From positions 351,755-415,754 of the forward strand of contig NZ_JABFHG010000004.1 of assembly GCF_013112485.1 (NCBI RefSeq): a DNA stretch of 64,000 nucleotides, given 5' to 3'. The DNA is from Roseicella sp. DB1501. Its GTDB lineage: Bacteria > Pseudomonadota > Alphaproteobacteria > Acetobacterales > Acetobacteraceae. Positions 24,766 through 32,428 of the stretch are shown here, piece by piece. The notes under the pieces are model-generated. The model did no database searches. It was not told where the DNA came from and was given only the letters and a program-made list of their open reading frames with translations. A program made the translations under genes and the position numbers. Position 1 is the first letter of the stretch; every line of letters begins with the position of its first letter.

Positions 24766-25959
24766 TCAGGCGGCTCGATCCATGAGCTTCTTCGCCTTGG
24801 CCTCCATATCGAGGCGAACGTCCTGGTGGGGTTTGTCGCGCGCAACAGCGGTGATACCGGCCACAAAATCGAAGATGCTCTCGGGAGGCCGCCCTTCTTC
24901 AGCCAGCACCGTGTCGATGATCTTGCCGGTCTCCGCCTTGGAGAACCCCCGGCGGCGCAGAAACTCGATGCGATCCTCGTCGCTCTTCGCCACGATCCGC
25001 TCACGGGCGGCCTTGATGCCGTTGACGAAGGGCATTGGCGAGGAGTTGGCGAAGTTGAGCAGCGCCGGCGCCGCCTCGTGCGCAAACCGATTGGCGGCGT
25101 ATTTCGAGTGGCGGATGGTAATCTCCTCGAAATCCTCCACGCCCCAGAGGTTTCGATTCTGGCAGACCGCGCGGAGATAGAAGCTCGCCATGCCGAGCGT
25201 CCTGGCGCCGACTTCTGAATTCCAGACGTAGAAGCCCCGGAAGTAAAGGTCCGGCGAGCCGTCGGGCAGCCGGCCGGCCTCGATGGGATTCAGGTCATCG
25301 ACCAGGAACAGGAAGACATCCCGGTCGGAGGCGTAGAGGGTGGTGGTGTCCTTGGAGATGTCGACGCGCGGATTGTAGATTCCCGTCGACCAGTCGAGCA
25401 CGCCCGGCACCTTCCACCGCGTATCGCCGGTGCCGTTGCCGGCGATACGCTGCACCGCCTCGACCAACTCATAGTCGAAGATCCGCCCATAGTCGGGTCC
25501 GGTGACGGCGCGCAGCTCGACACGGCCATCGTCGGTCTCCAGCGTCTTGATCTGTTCGGCACGGTTGGAGGTCAGGCCGTATTGCAGGTTGATGCCCGCG
25601 AGCGCCGCCGGAAGCTGCCGCAGATAGGCGGCGGGAGCGCCGACCTGGCTCGCGAGTTGGCCGAAGCTCCAGTGCGTCGGCGCAACCGGCGTGTCGGCGC
25701 CGGGCAGCATCAACGCCAGTCGTTCGGGATTGTCGCGGCTCGCCTCGACGTGGATGAGCGCGCTTTCGACCACCCGCGTCCGGCTGCGCTCGGCGCGGTT
25801 CCGCACCGAGCGGGCCAGCTCGTTCAGGGACAGATAACGCTGATCGGCGGGCCGGGAAAACCACTCCGACGAAACGCGGCCGATGCGCTCACCGCGGCTG
25901 ACATCCACCTTATAGCCACCGCTCGGATCGCGGTGGGCGTCAAGAACCTGCATATTCAT
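24766..25959 (-). CDS. DUF932 family protein
   Basis: About 397 aa from the ATG at 25,959. It begins MNMQVLDAHRDPSGGYKVDV and contains the DUF932 core: APTHWSFGQLASQVGAPAAY, YGRIFDYELVEAVQRI, TLYASDRDVFLFLVD and FYLRAVCQNRNLWGVEDF. DUF932 proteins occur on phages, plasmids and integrative elements, and their activity is unknown. An upstream extension is possible but would run through the leader hairpin, so I prefer this start, where GGAG lies nine bases upstream. The IS1182 copy inserted just upstream but leaves the leader intact. Confidence 0.87.
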   Translation of the reverse strand: MNMQVLDAHRDPSGGYKVDVSRGERIGRVSSEWFSRPADQRYLSLNELARSVRNRAERSRTRVVESALIHVEASRDNPERLALMLPGADTPVAPTHWSFGQLASQVGAPAAYLRQLPAALAGINLQYGLTSNRAEQIKTLETDDGRVELRAVTGPDYGRIFDYELVEAVQRIAGNGTGDTRWKVPGVLDWSTGIYNPRVDISKDTTTLYASDRDVFLFLVDDLNPIEAGRLPDGSPDLYFRGFYVWNSEVGARTLGMASFYLRAVCQNRNLWGVEDFEEITIRHSKYAANRFAHEAAPALLNFANSSPMPFVNGIKAARERIVAKSDEDRIEFLRRRGFSKAETGKIIDTVLAEEGRPPESIFDFVAGITAVARDKPHQDVRLDMEAKAKKLMDRAA

Positions 25960-26055
25960 GGGATCAATCTCCATGACGGGCGCCGGAGACCTCTTCTCCA
26001 GCCTTAAACCCGTCATGGGAAATCGGTCCGCACTCTCACTCTCAGGGGGCGTTGC
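25960..26055 (-). promoter_or_regulatory. Conserved leader hairpin before the DUF932 gene
   Basis: Minus strand: CCATGACGGG pairs with CCCGTCATGG, the last two G of which belong to the GGAG Shine-Dalgarno. The inner stem is GCTGGAGA/TCTCCGGC. Spacing to GGAG (2) and from GGAG to ATG (9) equals the parB and PP-loop leaders. CCCTGAGAGTGAGAG lies upstream. Confidence 0.72.
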
Positions 26056-26121
26056 GGGGCAGGCTGTGCAGAAACTCAGCGAGGACTCGATGCGGCCGCG
26101 ATGACGCAAACCGAATAGAGC

Positions 26122-27603
26122 GGGGTTCTCAGCCCCGCGACATCAGCGCTCCGGTTCCGAAGGCGTTCGAAGCGCGGATAATGTTGAATGCCAGGACCGA
26201 GAGGGCAGCTTCGGCTTTCACCCGCCGCAAACCGCGGGTCAGGAAGCGACCTCCGCCAGACATTCGCTTGATGGTGCCGAAGGGATGCTCGACCGTGCAG
26301 CGCCGGATCGTCATAAGATCAGGTTTCTCCTGAACCCGACGTTCCATCCGATCGAGCGCGCCCTGATCCACGAGCCTGTGAATGGTGCGCTGATATCCCG
26401 GCGTACACTGCTGTTTGATCTGGCAAGTCTGGCAGGCGGGCGTTCTGTAACGGATCGCCCGATTTCGGGTATGCTTGCCCTTGGGATACATGGTTTCACC
26501 AGCAGGGCAGCGGATCGTGTCGGTCTGCTCGTCATGGACGAATTGCACGGGGCGGAAGTATTGCGCGCTCATGGCCCCGCGCTTGATCGGCGCTGCCACG
26601 CGGACACCGTCCTGTTCGCAACGCGCGACTTCCTGCGCGTTCGAGTAGCCTCCGTCCGCCAGCACTTCGAGCTGGTCGACGTCGAGCACTTCTTTTGCCG
26701 CTATCGCCATTGGATGCAGCAACTGGCTGTCGTTGGCTTCGTTGGCGACATCGTTGTGAATGATCAGCCCGCTTTCGATATCGACGACACTCTGGAGATT
26801 ATAGGCCGGGAACTTCGGCGCCCGACCATATCCCATTGGTCGTGCATCCGGCTCTCCGAAGACCACGACGTTGGTATCATGCTCAGCAAGTTCGGCCTGC
26901 CGCTTTTCCAAGCGCTGCTTACGGCGTTCGAGTGACGCGATCGCGCTGGCAAACGCCGCGCGATTGACCGTCTGATCGCGCGCGCCCGCCGAGTGTTGAT
27001 CTGCTATGTTGAGGCGGTCGAGATAGTAGGCGATTTCTGTTTCGGTATGAGCGATGTCGCGTGCCAGACGATCCGCTCCTGCAATATTCTTCGCGCTGGC
27101 AACCGCCCGCATCTTTGTTCCGTCCAGCGCCACCTTGCCAGGAGTGACCAAGCCGTTCTCGCGACAGAAGCTGATGAATGCGGCCCCCGTGCGGATGATC
27201 GCTTCGGGGTTGTCGTGCCGGAACGCCGCAATGGTCCGATAGTCCGGGGTCATGCGCCGCATCAGCCAGATGGCCTCCAGATCGCGCTGGCAGGCGCGCT
27301 CCAATTGTCGCGATGAACGCAACTGGTTCAGGTAGCCCCAGATGTAGAGCCGCAGCATGTCGCCGGGGTGATAGCCAGGTCGTCCTGTCGGGGCAGAGAC
27401 GGTGCGCTCGAAGCCGAGCGCCGTGAGATCGAGGGTTTCGACGAAGGCATCAATGACGCGGACGAGAGAGTCCTGCGACACGTAATCTTCAACACAGGCG
27501 GGCAGCAGTAACGGCTGGCTCCGGTCATATCCCTCAATAAAGCGTCCCATCGTGCCCCCGTCCCGCAAATAATTAAGTGTACCATCCGCAGGTGAATAAC
27601 CCC
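26122..27603 (-). mobile_element. IS1182-family insertion sequence
   Basis: About 1.48 kb around a complete transposase gene. The left end begins GGGGTTCTCAGCCCCGCG and the reverse complement of the right end begins GGGGTTATTCACCTGCGG, an imperfect terminal inverted repeat. No clear target duplication was found, so ends may be off by a few bases. It separates the backbone from the arsenic cargo. Confidence 0.7.
26129..27550 (-). CDS. IS1182-family transposase
   Basis: A 473-aa DDE transposase: N-terminal DUF772 region (MLRLYIWGYLNQLRSSRQLE), then VALDGTKM (first Asp), VLADGGYSNA (second Asp), and CTVEHPFGTIKR with the Glu. A zinc-like ACQTCQIKQQCTPGY precedes the last part, as in IS1182/ISL5-type enzymes. 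I chose the ATG at 27,550 (MGRFIEGYDRSQPLLLPACV) since the family starts there. No frameshift or stop is visible, so it may be active. Confidence 0.9.
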   Translation of the reverse strand: MGRFIEGYDRSQPLLLPACVEDYVSQDSLVRVIDAFVETLDLTALGFERTVSAPTGRPGYHPGDMLRLYIWGYLNQLRSSRQLERACQRDLEAIWLMRRMTPDYRTIAAFRHDNPEAIIRTGAAFISFCRENGLVTPGKVALDGTKMRAVASAKNIAGADRLARDIAHTETEIAYYLDRLNIADQHSAGARDQTVNRAAFASAIASLERRKQRLEKRQAELAEHDTNVVVFGEPDARPMGYGRAPKFPAYNLQSVVDIESGLIIHNDVANEANDSQLLHPMAIAAKEVLDVDQLEVLADGGYSNAQEVARCEQDGVRVAAPIKRGAMSAQYFRPVQFVHDEQTDTIRCPAGETMYPKGKHTRNRAIRYRTPACQTCQIKQQCTPGYQRTIHRLVDQGALDRMERRVQEKPDLMTIRRCTVEHPFGTIKRMSGGGRFLTRGLRRVKAEAALSVLAFNIIRASNAFGTGALMSRG

Positions 27604-27733
27604 AGTAAATGCTTGGCAATACGAGCAATATCTACTGAGCGCGCTTGGGCTTCCCGTCCTCACTGTTCGGCGGCGCTGTCCAGCTACCCGACCAGGTGGA
27701 AACTTCGGATCGTCCCTGCCTAGACTCTCGCCA

Positions 27734-27757
27734 ATATGTCGATTAGTCTCGACATAT
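27734..27757 (+). promoter_or_regulatory. ArsR operator
   Basis: ATATGTCGA and TCGACATAT form a perfect 9-bp inverted repeat with a 6-base spacer. Its right arm covers the first two bases of the arsR start codon. A -10-like TAGACT stands at 27,721-27,726. Binding of ArsR here would block the promoter until arsenite arrives. Confidence 0.75.
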
Positions 27758-28127
27758 GGAATCAGATAATGCCATCCTCGCTTTCGCCGCGCTCGCGCAA
27801 CCGACCCGACTCGACGTGTTCCGTCTACTGATGGAGCATGAGCCGGACGGGTTGCCCGCAGGCGAGATCGCCCGCAGGTTAGATGTCCCCCACAATACGA
27901 TGTCCACACATCTGGCGACGCTGACGCGCGCCAGCCTGATAGAGGCGGAGCGGCATAGCCGGTCGATCATTTATCGGGCAAGGCTCGACGCCGTTCGCGC
28001 GCTTGCCAGCTTTCTCGTCAAGGATTGCTGCGGCGGCCGACCCGAGATCTGCGCGCCGCTGATCGCCGATTTTTCCCCTTGCTGCTCACCGCAAACCCTC
28101 ACCGCAAAGGAGGCCACTCATGACTGA
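27756..28127 (+). CDS. arsR: ArsR arsenite-responsive repressor
   Basis: A 123-aa ArsR/SmtB winged-helix regulator. The HTH is visible in LPAGEIARRLDVPHNTMSTH. Cysteines near the C-terminus (KDCCGG, PEIC and SPCC) are placed to bind As(III), as in C-terminal-site ArsR proteins. It is the first gene of a five-gene arsenic operon and ends eight bases inside the first arsC. The operator overlaps its own start codon, and no Shine-Dalgarno is seen in front of it. Confidence 0.93.
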   Translation: MESDNAILAFAALAQPTRLDVFRLLMEHEPDGLPAGEIARRLDVPHNTMSTHLATLTRASLIEAERHSRSIIYRARLDAVRALASFLVKDCCGGRPEICAPLIADFSPCCSPQTLTAKEATHD

Positions 28128-28647
28128 CCGCATCTTCAACGTCCTGTTCCTCTGCACCGGCAATTCGGCGCGCTCAATCCTCGCGGAAAGCATCCTGAAC
28201 AAGGATGGCGAAGGCCGATTTCGTGCCTTCTCTGCCGGGTCGCAACCCAAGGGGGCGGTCAATCCCTTCGCGCTGAAGGTGCTGAAGAGCTTCGACTACC
28301 CCTCTGAAGGCTTCCGCTCGAAGGGTTGGGAAGAGTTTGCTGGGCCTGATGCGCCTGTTATGGATTTCGTGTTCACCGTCTGCGACAACGCCGCCGGCGA
28401 AACCTGCCCTGTCTGGCCTGGCCAGCCGATGACAGCTCATTGGGGCATCGAAGACCCTGCCGCCGTCGATGGGCCGGATATCCAGAAGGAAGCCGCCTTC
28501 GTTGCGGCCTTCCGCTACATGAAGAACCGCATCTCGGCGTTCACGTCCCTGCCGGTTGCTAGTCTCGACAAGGCGTCGCTGCGCACGAAGCTGACAGAGA
28601 TCGGCCAATCAGATGGCGCGTCGTCTCCCAGAAGCAGCGCGGCGTGA
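28120..28647 (+). CDS. arsC: Arsenate reductase, low-molecular-weight phosphatase (thioredoxin) type
   Basis: A 175-aa LMW-PTP-like arsenate reductase. The phosphate-binding loop CX5R is Cys12 to Arg18 in FLCTGNSARS, and a DPAAVDGPD segment carries the acidic residues. It reduces arsenate to arsenite in the cytoplasm for export by Acr3. It overlaps arsR by eight bases. A second, unrelated reductase follows, so the operon has two enzymes for one step. The C-terminal tail after residue 155 is longer than in short homologues. Confidence 0.9.
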   Translation: MTDRIFNVLFLCTGNSARSILAESILNKDGEGRFRAFSAGSQPKGAVNPFALKVLKSFDYPSEGFRSKGWEEFAGPDAPVMDFVFTVCDNAAGETCPVWPGQPMTAHWGIEDPAAVDGPDIQKEAAFVAAFRYMKNRISAFTSLPVASLDKASLRTKLTEIGQSDGASSPRSSAA

Positions 28648-28655
28648 GGCAAGCC

Positions 28656-29081
28656 ATGGATGTCATCATCTATCACAACCCGGATTGCGGGACTTCGCGC
28701 AACACCTTGGCGATGATCCGCAATGCGGGCGTCGAGCCGCATGTCATCGAATATCTGAAGACGCCGCCATCTCGGGACATGCTGACTCGGCTTATCGCGC
28801 GCATGGGTATATCTGCGCGAGAGCTGCTCCGTGAGAAAGGCACGCCTTATGCCGAACTTGGCCTTGGCGACCCGGCTCTGAGCGAGGCGCAATTGCTCGA
28901 TGCCATGATGGCGCATCCTATCCTGATCAACCGACCCATCGTCGTCAGCCCTAAGGGCGTCCGGCTCTGCCGACCGTCCGAGGACGTGCTCGACCTGCTG
29001 CCGCCGCAACGCGGCGCGTTCGTCAAGGAAGACGGCGAGCGCGTGATCGACGAACACGGCCAGCGTGTCGCAACGGCCTGA
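28656..29081 (+). CDS. arsC: Arsenate reductase, glutaredoxin type
   Basis: A 141-aa ArsC of the plasmid R773 kind with a thioredoxin-like fold. The catalytic Cys is Cys11 in YHNPDCGTSRN, and the arginines (ISARELLREKG, LINRPIVVSPKG) match arsenate-binding positions. It uses glutathione and glutaredoxin. The ATG at 28,656 fits the family start; a GTG 12 bases earlier is less likely. It lies eight bases after the first arsC. Confidence 0.93.
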   Translation: MDVIIYHNPDCGTSRNTLAMIRNAGVEPHVIEYLKTPPSRDMLTRLIARMGISARELLREKGTPYAELGLGDPALSEAQLLDAMMAHPILINRPIVVSPKGVRLCRPSEDVLDLLPPQRGAFVKEDGERVIDEHGQRVATA

Positions 29082-29090
29082 GGGAATTGC

Positions 29091-30146
29091 ATGTCCACCT
29101 TTGAACGCTACCTGACCCTCTGGGTCGCGCTGTGCATTGTCGTCGGCATCGCGCTCGGCCATTTTCTGCCGGGCGCATTTCATGCCATCGGCGCGATGGA
29201 AATTGCCAAGGTCAACCTGCCGGTGGCGGTGCTGATCTGGCTGATGGTCATCCCTATGCTGCTCAAGATCGACTTCGCTGCGCTTGGTGAGGTCGGCCGC
29301 CACTGGCGCGGCATCGGCGTAACGCTGTTCATCAACTGGGCGGTAAAACCGTTCTCGATGGCGCTACTGGGCTGGTTGTTCATCGGCTGGCTGTTCCGGC
29401 CCTATCTACCTGCCGACCAGATCGACAGTTACATTGCCGGCCTCATCATCCTTGCAGCCGCGCCATGCACGGCCATGGTGTTTGTCTGGTCGAACCTGAC
29501 CAAGGGTGAACCGCATTTCACATTGAGCCAGGTCGCCCTCAACGACGCGATCATGGTCGTCGCCTTTGCGCCGATTGTCGGCCTGCTGCTGGGCCTGTCA
29601 GCCATCACCGTGCCGTGGGGCACGCTGGTCCTGTCGGTCGTCCTCTATATCGTCATTCCCGTCATCATCGCGCAGATCATCCGTCGCCGGATGCTGACAA
29701 GTGGCGGGCAGGCAGCGCTTGACCGGCTGCTTGCAAAGCTCGGCCCGGCTTCTCTCGTCGCTTTGCTGGCGACGCTTGTTTTGCTGTTCGGATTTCAGGG
29801 CGAGCAGATCATCGCGCAGCCGGCCATCATCGGCCTGCTGGCAGTGCCGATCCTGATTCAGGTCTATTTCAACTCCGGCCTTGCCTATCTGCTCAACCGG
29901 CTTGCCGGCGAACAACATTGCGTTGCCGGTCCCTCGGCGCTGATCGGCGCGTCAAATTTCTTCGAACTGGCGGTTGCCGCCGCCATCAGCCTGTTCGGTT
30001 TTCACTCGGGTGCGGCGCTCGCCACCGTTGTCGGGGTGCTGATCGAAGTGCCGGTGATGCTCTCGGTCGTCTGGATCGTGAACCGCTCCAAAGGCTGGTA
30101 TGAGCGTGGCGGCAAGGTGTCCGAACTCGCGAAAGAGCAGCGTTGA
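29091..30146 (+). CDS. acr3: Acr3 arsenite efflux transporter
   Basis: A 351-aa membrane protein with ten predicted helices. The conserved Cys in [14 protein letters not shown] (helix 4) and Glu in [14 protein letters not shown] (helix 9) are both present. It expels arsenite through the inner membrane using the proton gradient. It sits nine bases after arsC and ends overlapping arsH by one base. Confidence 0.94.
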   Translation: MSTFERYLTLWVALCIVVGIALGHFLPGAFHAIGAMEIAKVNLPVAVLIWLMVIPMLLKIDFAALGEVGRHWRGIGVTLFINWAVKPFSMALLGWLFIGWLFRPYLPADQIDSYIAGLIILAAAPCTAMVFVWSNLTKGEPHFTLSQVALNDAIMVVAFAPIVGLLLGLSAITVPWGTLVLSVVLYIVIPVIIAQIIRRRMLTSGGQAALDRLLAKLGPASLVALLATLVLLFGFQGEQIIAQPAIIGLLAVPILIQVYFNSGLAYLLNRLAGEQHCVAGPSALIGASNFFELAVAAAISLFGFHSGAALATVVGVLIEVPVMLSVVWIVNRSKGWYERGGKVSELAKEQR

Positions 30147-30862
30147 TGCCGGACGATCTTCCCAATCTTGATGCCGGCTGCGTTGATACTCCCAGCCTTG
30201 GTCGGCTGCGCGTAACCGACCCTTCTACCCATCCGCCGCGTATCCTGCTGCTTTATGGCTCGCTCCGCGAGCGATCCTACAGCCGTTTCCTGACATTCGA
30301 GGCCGAGCGCCTGCTGAAACACTTTGGCGCGGAAACACGCATCTTCGATCCGCATGGCCTGCCATTGCCGGACGGCGCCGAGGTCAGGCATCCGAAAGTG
30401 CAGGAACTGCGAGAGCTCTCGCTCTGGTCGGAAGGCCAGGTCTGGACCAGCCCGGAGCGGCACGGCGCAATGAGCGCGGTGATGAAGGCGCAGATCGACT
30501 GGATTCCCCTTTCGGTCGGCGCGGTAAGGCCAACGCAGGGCCGGACACTCGCGGTGATGCAGGTCTCCGGCGGCTCGCAGAGCTTCAACGCCGTCAACCA
30601 GATGCGTGTGCTCGGCCGCTGGATGCGCATGGTGACGATCCCCAACCAGTCCTCCGTCGCCAAGGCCTTTCAGGAGTTCGACGATGCGGGCCGGATGAAA
30701 CCGTCCTCCTATTATGATCGAGTGGTCGACGTAATGGAGGAACTGATGAAGTTTACGCTTCTGACGCGCGACGTCTCACCCTACCTGACCGACCGCTATT
30801 CCGAGCGCAAGGAGAGCGGCGAGGCCCTGATGCAGCGGGTCAATCTGACGGCTGCAACCTGA
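30146..30862 (+). CDS. arsH: ArsH NADPH-dependent FMN reductase
   Basis: A 238-aa flavodoxin-like protein. The FMN-binding [16 protein letters not shown] (residues 33-48) and the family sequence [20 protein letters not shown] are clear. ArsH proteins reduce quinones or flavins and oxidise organoarsenicals. The start at 30,146 overlaps the acr3 stop as TGATG. It is the last gene of the ars operon. Confidence 0.92.
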   Translation: MPDDLPNLDAGCVDTPSLGRLRVTDPSTHPPRILLLYGSLRERSYSRFLTFEAERLLKHFGAETRIFDPHGLPLPDGAEVRHPKVQELRELSLWSEGQVWTSPERHGAMSAVMKAQIDWIPLSVGAVRPTQGRTLAVMQVSGGSQSFNAVNQMRVLGRWMRMVTIPNQSSVAKAFQEFDDAGRMKPSSYYDRVVDVMEELMKFTLLTRDVSPYLTDRYSERKESGEALMQRVNLTAAT

Positions 30863-30928
30863 GAATCTATCCCGCGCCGATCGCACGTCATCGCTCGCAA
30901 GAATGCCCCAACCAACGAGGTCCCTTGA

Positions 30929-32128
30929 ATGGATCATAGCCCGCAACAGTCGCAAGGAAGCGTCTCCGAGGTATTCCGCGCATTCCTGAAGCTGGGGCTC
31001 ACCTCCTTCGGTGGACCGATCGCACATCTGGGCTATTTCCGGGACGAGCTGGTGACGCGGCGAAAATGGCTGAGCGAAAGCGCATATGCCGATTTGGTGG
31101 CACTGTGCCAGTTCCTGCCCGGTCCGGCTTCCAGCCAGGTCGGCTTTGCTCTTGGTCTGACGCGGGCGGGATGGCTCGGCGCGTTCGCAGCTTTCCTCGC
31201 CTTCACCCTGCCATCGGCCATGATCCTTCTTGCGCTTGCCATGACGGCTACGCGGCTGGAAAGCCCGTTAGCGCTTGGCGTCCTACATGGTCTCAAGATC
31301 GTCGCCGTCGCCATCGTGGCGCAAGCCGTGTGGGGCATGGCAAAAAACCTGTGCCCCGATAAGGAGCGCGCCACGATCGCGGTCGTGGCCGTGCTTCTGC
31401 TTGCCTGGGCGCCGGGAGCGATCGGGATGATGGCGGCCATACTGCTGGGCGCACTTGCCGGGCTGGCTCTTGGCAAAGGACGGGTCACGATTGGCGAGCA
31501 TCTGCCTGTGCCGGTTTCACGCAAAGCCGGACTGATGGCCTTCGCGCTGTTCGTCGCCCTACTGATTGGCCTGCCGGTCCTAGCGGGGCAAGCGCAAGGA
31601 TGGGCGCTGGCGGACAGCTTCTTTCGTGCCGGCTCGCTTGTCTTTGGTGGCGGACATGTCGTGTTGCCGCTGTTACAGGCTGAAACGGTCACGCCAGGAT
31701 GGGTGTCCGATGATGCCTTCCTTGCGGGTTATGGCGCAGCGCAGGCGGTCCCCGGACCGCTCTTTACCTTTGCCGCCTGGCTCGGAGCGGTCATGGGACC
31801 GGCGCCGAACGGCGTGGCCGGCGCGACGATCGCTCTTGTCGCACTTTTCCTGCCGGGCTTCCTGATCCTGATCGGGGCGTTGCCCTTCTGGGATCAACTG
31901 CGCCGTAAGACGTGGGCGCAGTCGGCCATGCAGGGCGCCAATGCCGCAGTCGTCGGAATCCTCGGCGCTGCGCTTTATTCGCCTGTCTTCACCAGCGCGA
32001 TCGGAGGCATGCCGGATTTCGCACTGGCCTTGATTTGTTTCGTGGCGCTGATGGCCTGGAAAGCTCCGCCATGGGTCGTCGTGTTGCTGGCGGCCGTGGG
32101 TGGAGCTGCGCTTAGCCTGTTGATGTAA
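30929..32128 (+). CDS. chrA: ChrA chromate efflux transporter
   Basis: A 399-aa long-type CHR protein with two homologous halves. The first half starts LKLGLTSFGGPIAHLGYF with FLPGPASSQVG, and the second has GSLVFGGGHVVLPLL and AAQAVPGPLFTFA, both signature repeats of the family. It exports chromate driven by the membrane potential. It lies 66 bases after arsH on the same strand, so it may be cotranscribed with the arsenic genes. No chrB regulator is present. Confidence 0.92.
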   Translation: MDHSPQQSQGSVSEVFRAFLKLGLTSFGGPIAHLGYFRDELVTRRKWLSESAYADLVALCQFLPGPASSQVGFALGLTRAGWLGAFAAFLAFTLPSAMILLALAMTATRLESPLALGVLHGLKIVAVAIVAQAVWGMAKNLCPDKERATIAVVAVLLLAWAPGAIGMMAAILLGALAGLALGKGRVTIGEHLPVPVSRKAGLMAFALFVALLIGLPVLAGQAQGWALADSFFRAGSLVFGGGHVVLPLLQAETVTPGWVSDDAFLAGYGAAQAVPGPLFTFAAWLGAVMGPAPNGVAGATIALVALFLPGFLILIGALPFWDQLRRKTWAQSAMQGANAAVVGILGAALYSPVFTSAIGGMPDFALALICFVALMAWKAPPWVVVLLAAVGGAALSLLM

Positions 32129-32428
32129 GGCGGTTTCGAAAGCTATCGGGCTCACTCTGTCAAACCCGAGGTAGCACGATGCTGAATTGTGTCGCGCCAC
32201 GCCAACGCTAGCCGGCGAGATCCAAGCCCAGCGACATCAGGGAGAGTTTTTGCACAGCCTGGGGGTCTCCCCGCAGAAGGGGTCGGCCGAGACGCGAGGC
32301 TCGGCCGCAGGGGAAGACTTTCCCCTCACGGCAATCCCAAGTCAGGCACAATTAAGCGGCAATTTACCAATCTAGGAAACGGAGCTTTCACACGAAAGCG
32401 ACCAGAATAGTCGCAGACCAATAGGGTC
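32129..32428. other. Intergenic stretch between chrA and the GGDEF-EAL gene
   Basis: It holds a GC-rich inverted repeat GGCCGAG..CTCGGCC near 32,285-32,310 and AGGGGAAGACTTTCCCCT at 32,310-32,327, probably the terminator region of the cargo operon. No gene recognised. Confidence 0.45.

Noticed and set aside
23779..25218. 479-aa open frame on the plus strand
   Set aside because: Antisense to the PP-loop and DUF932 genes.
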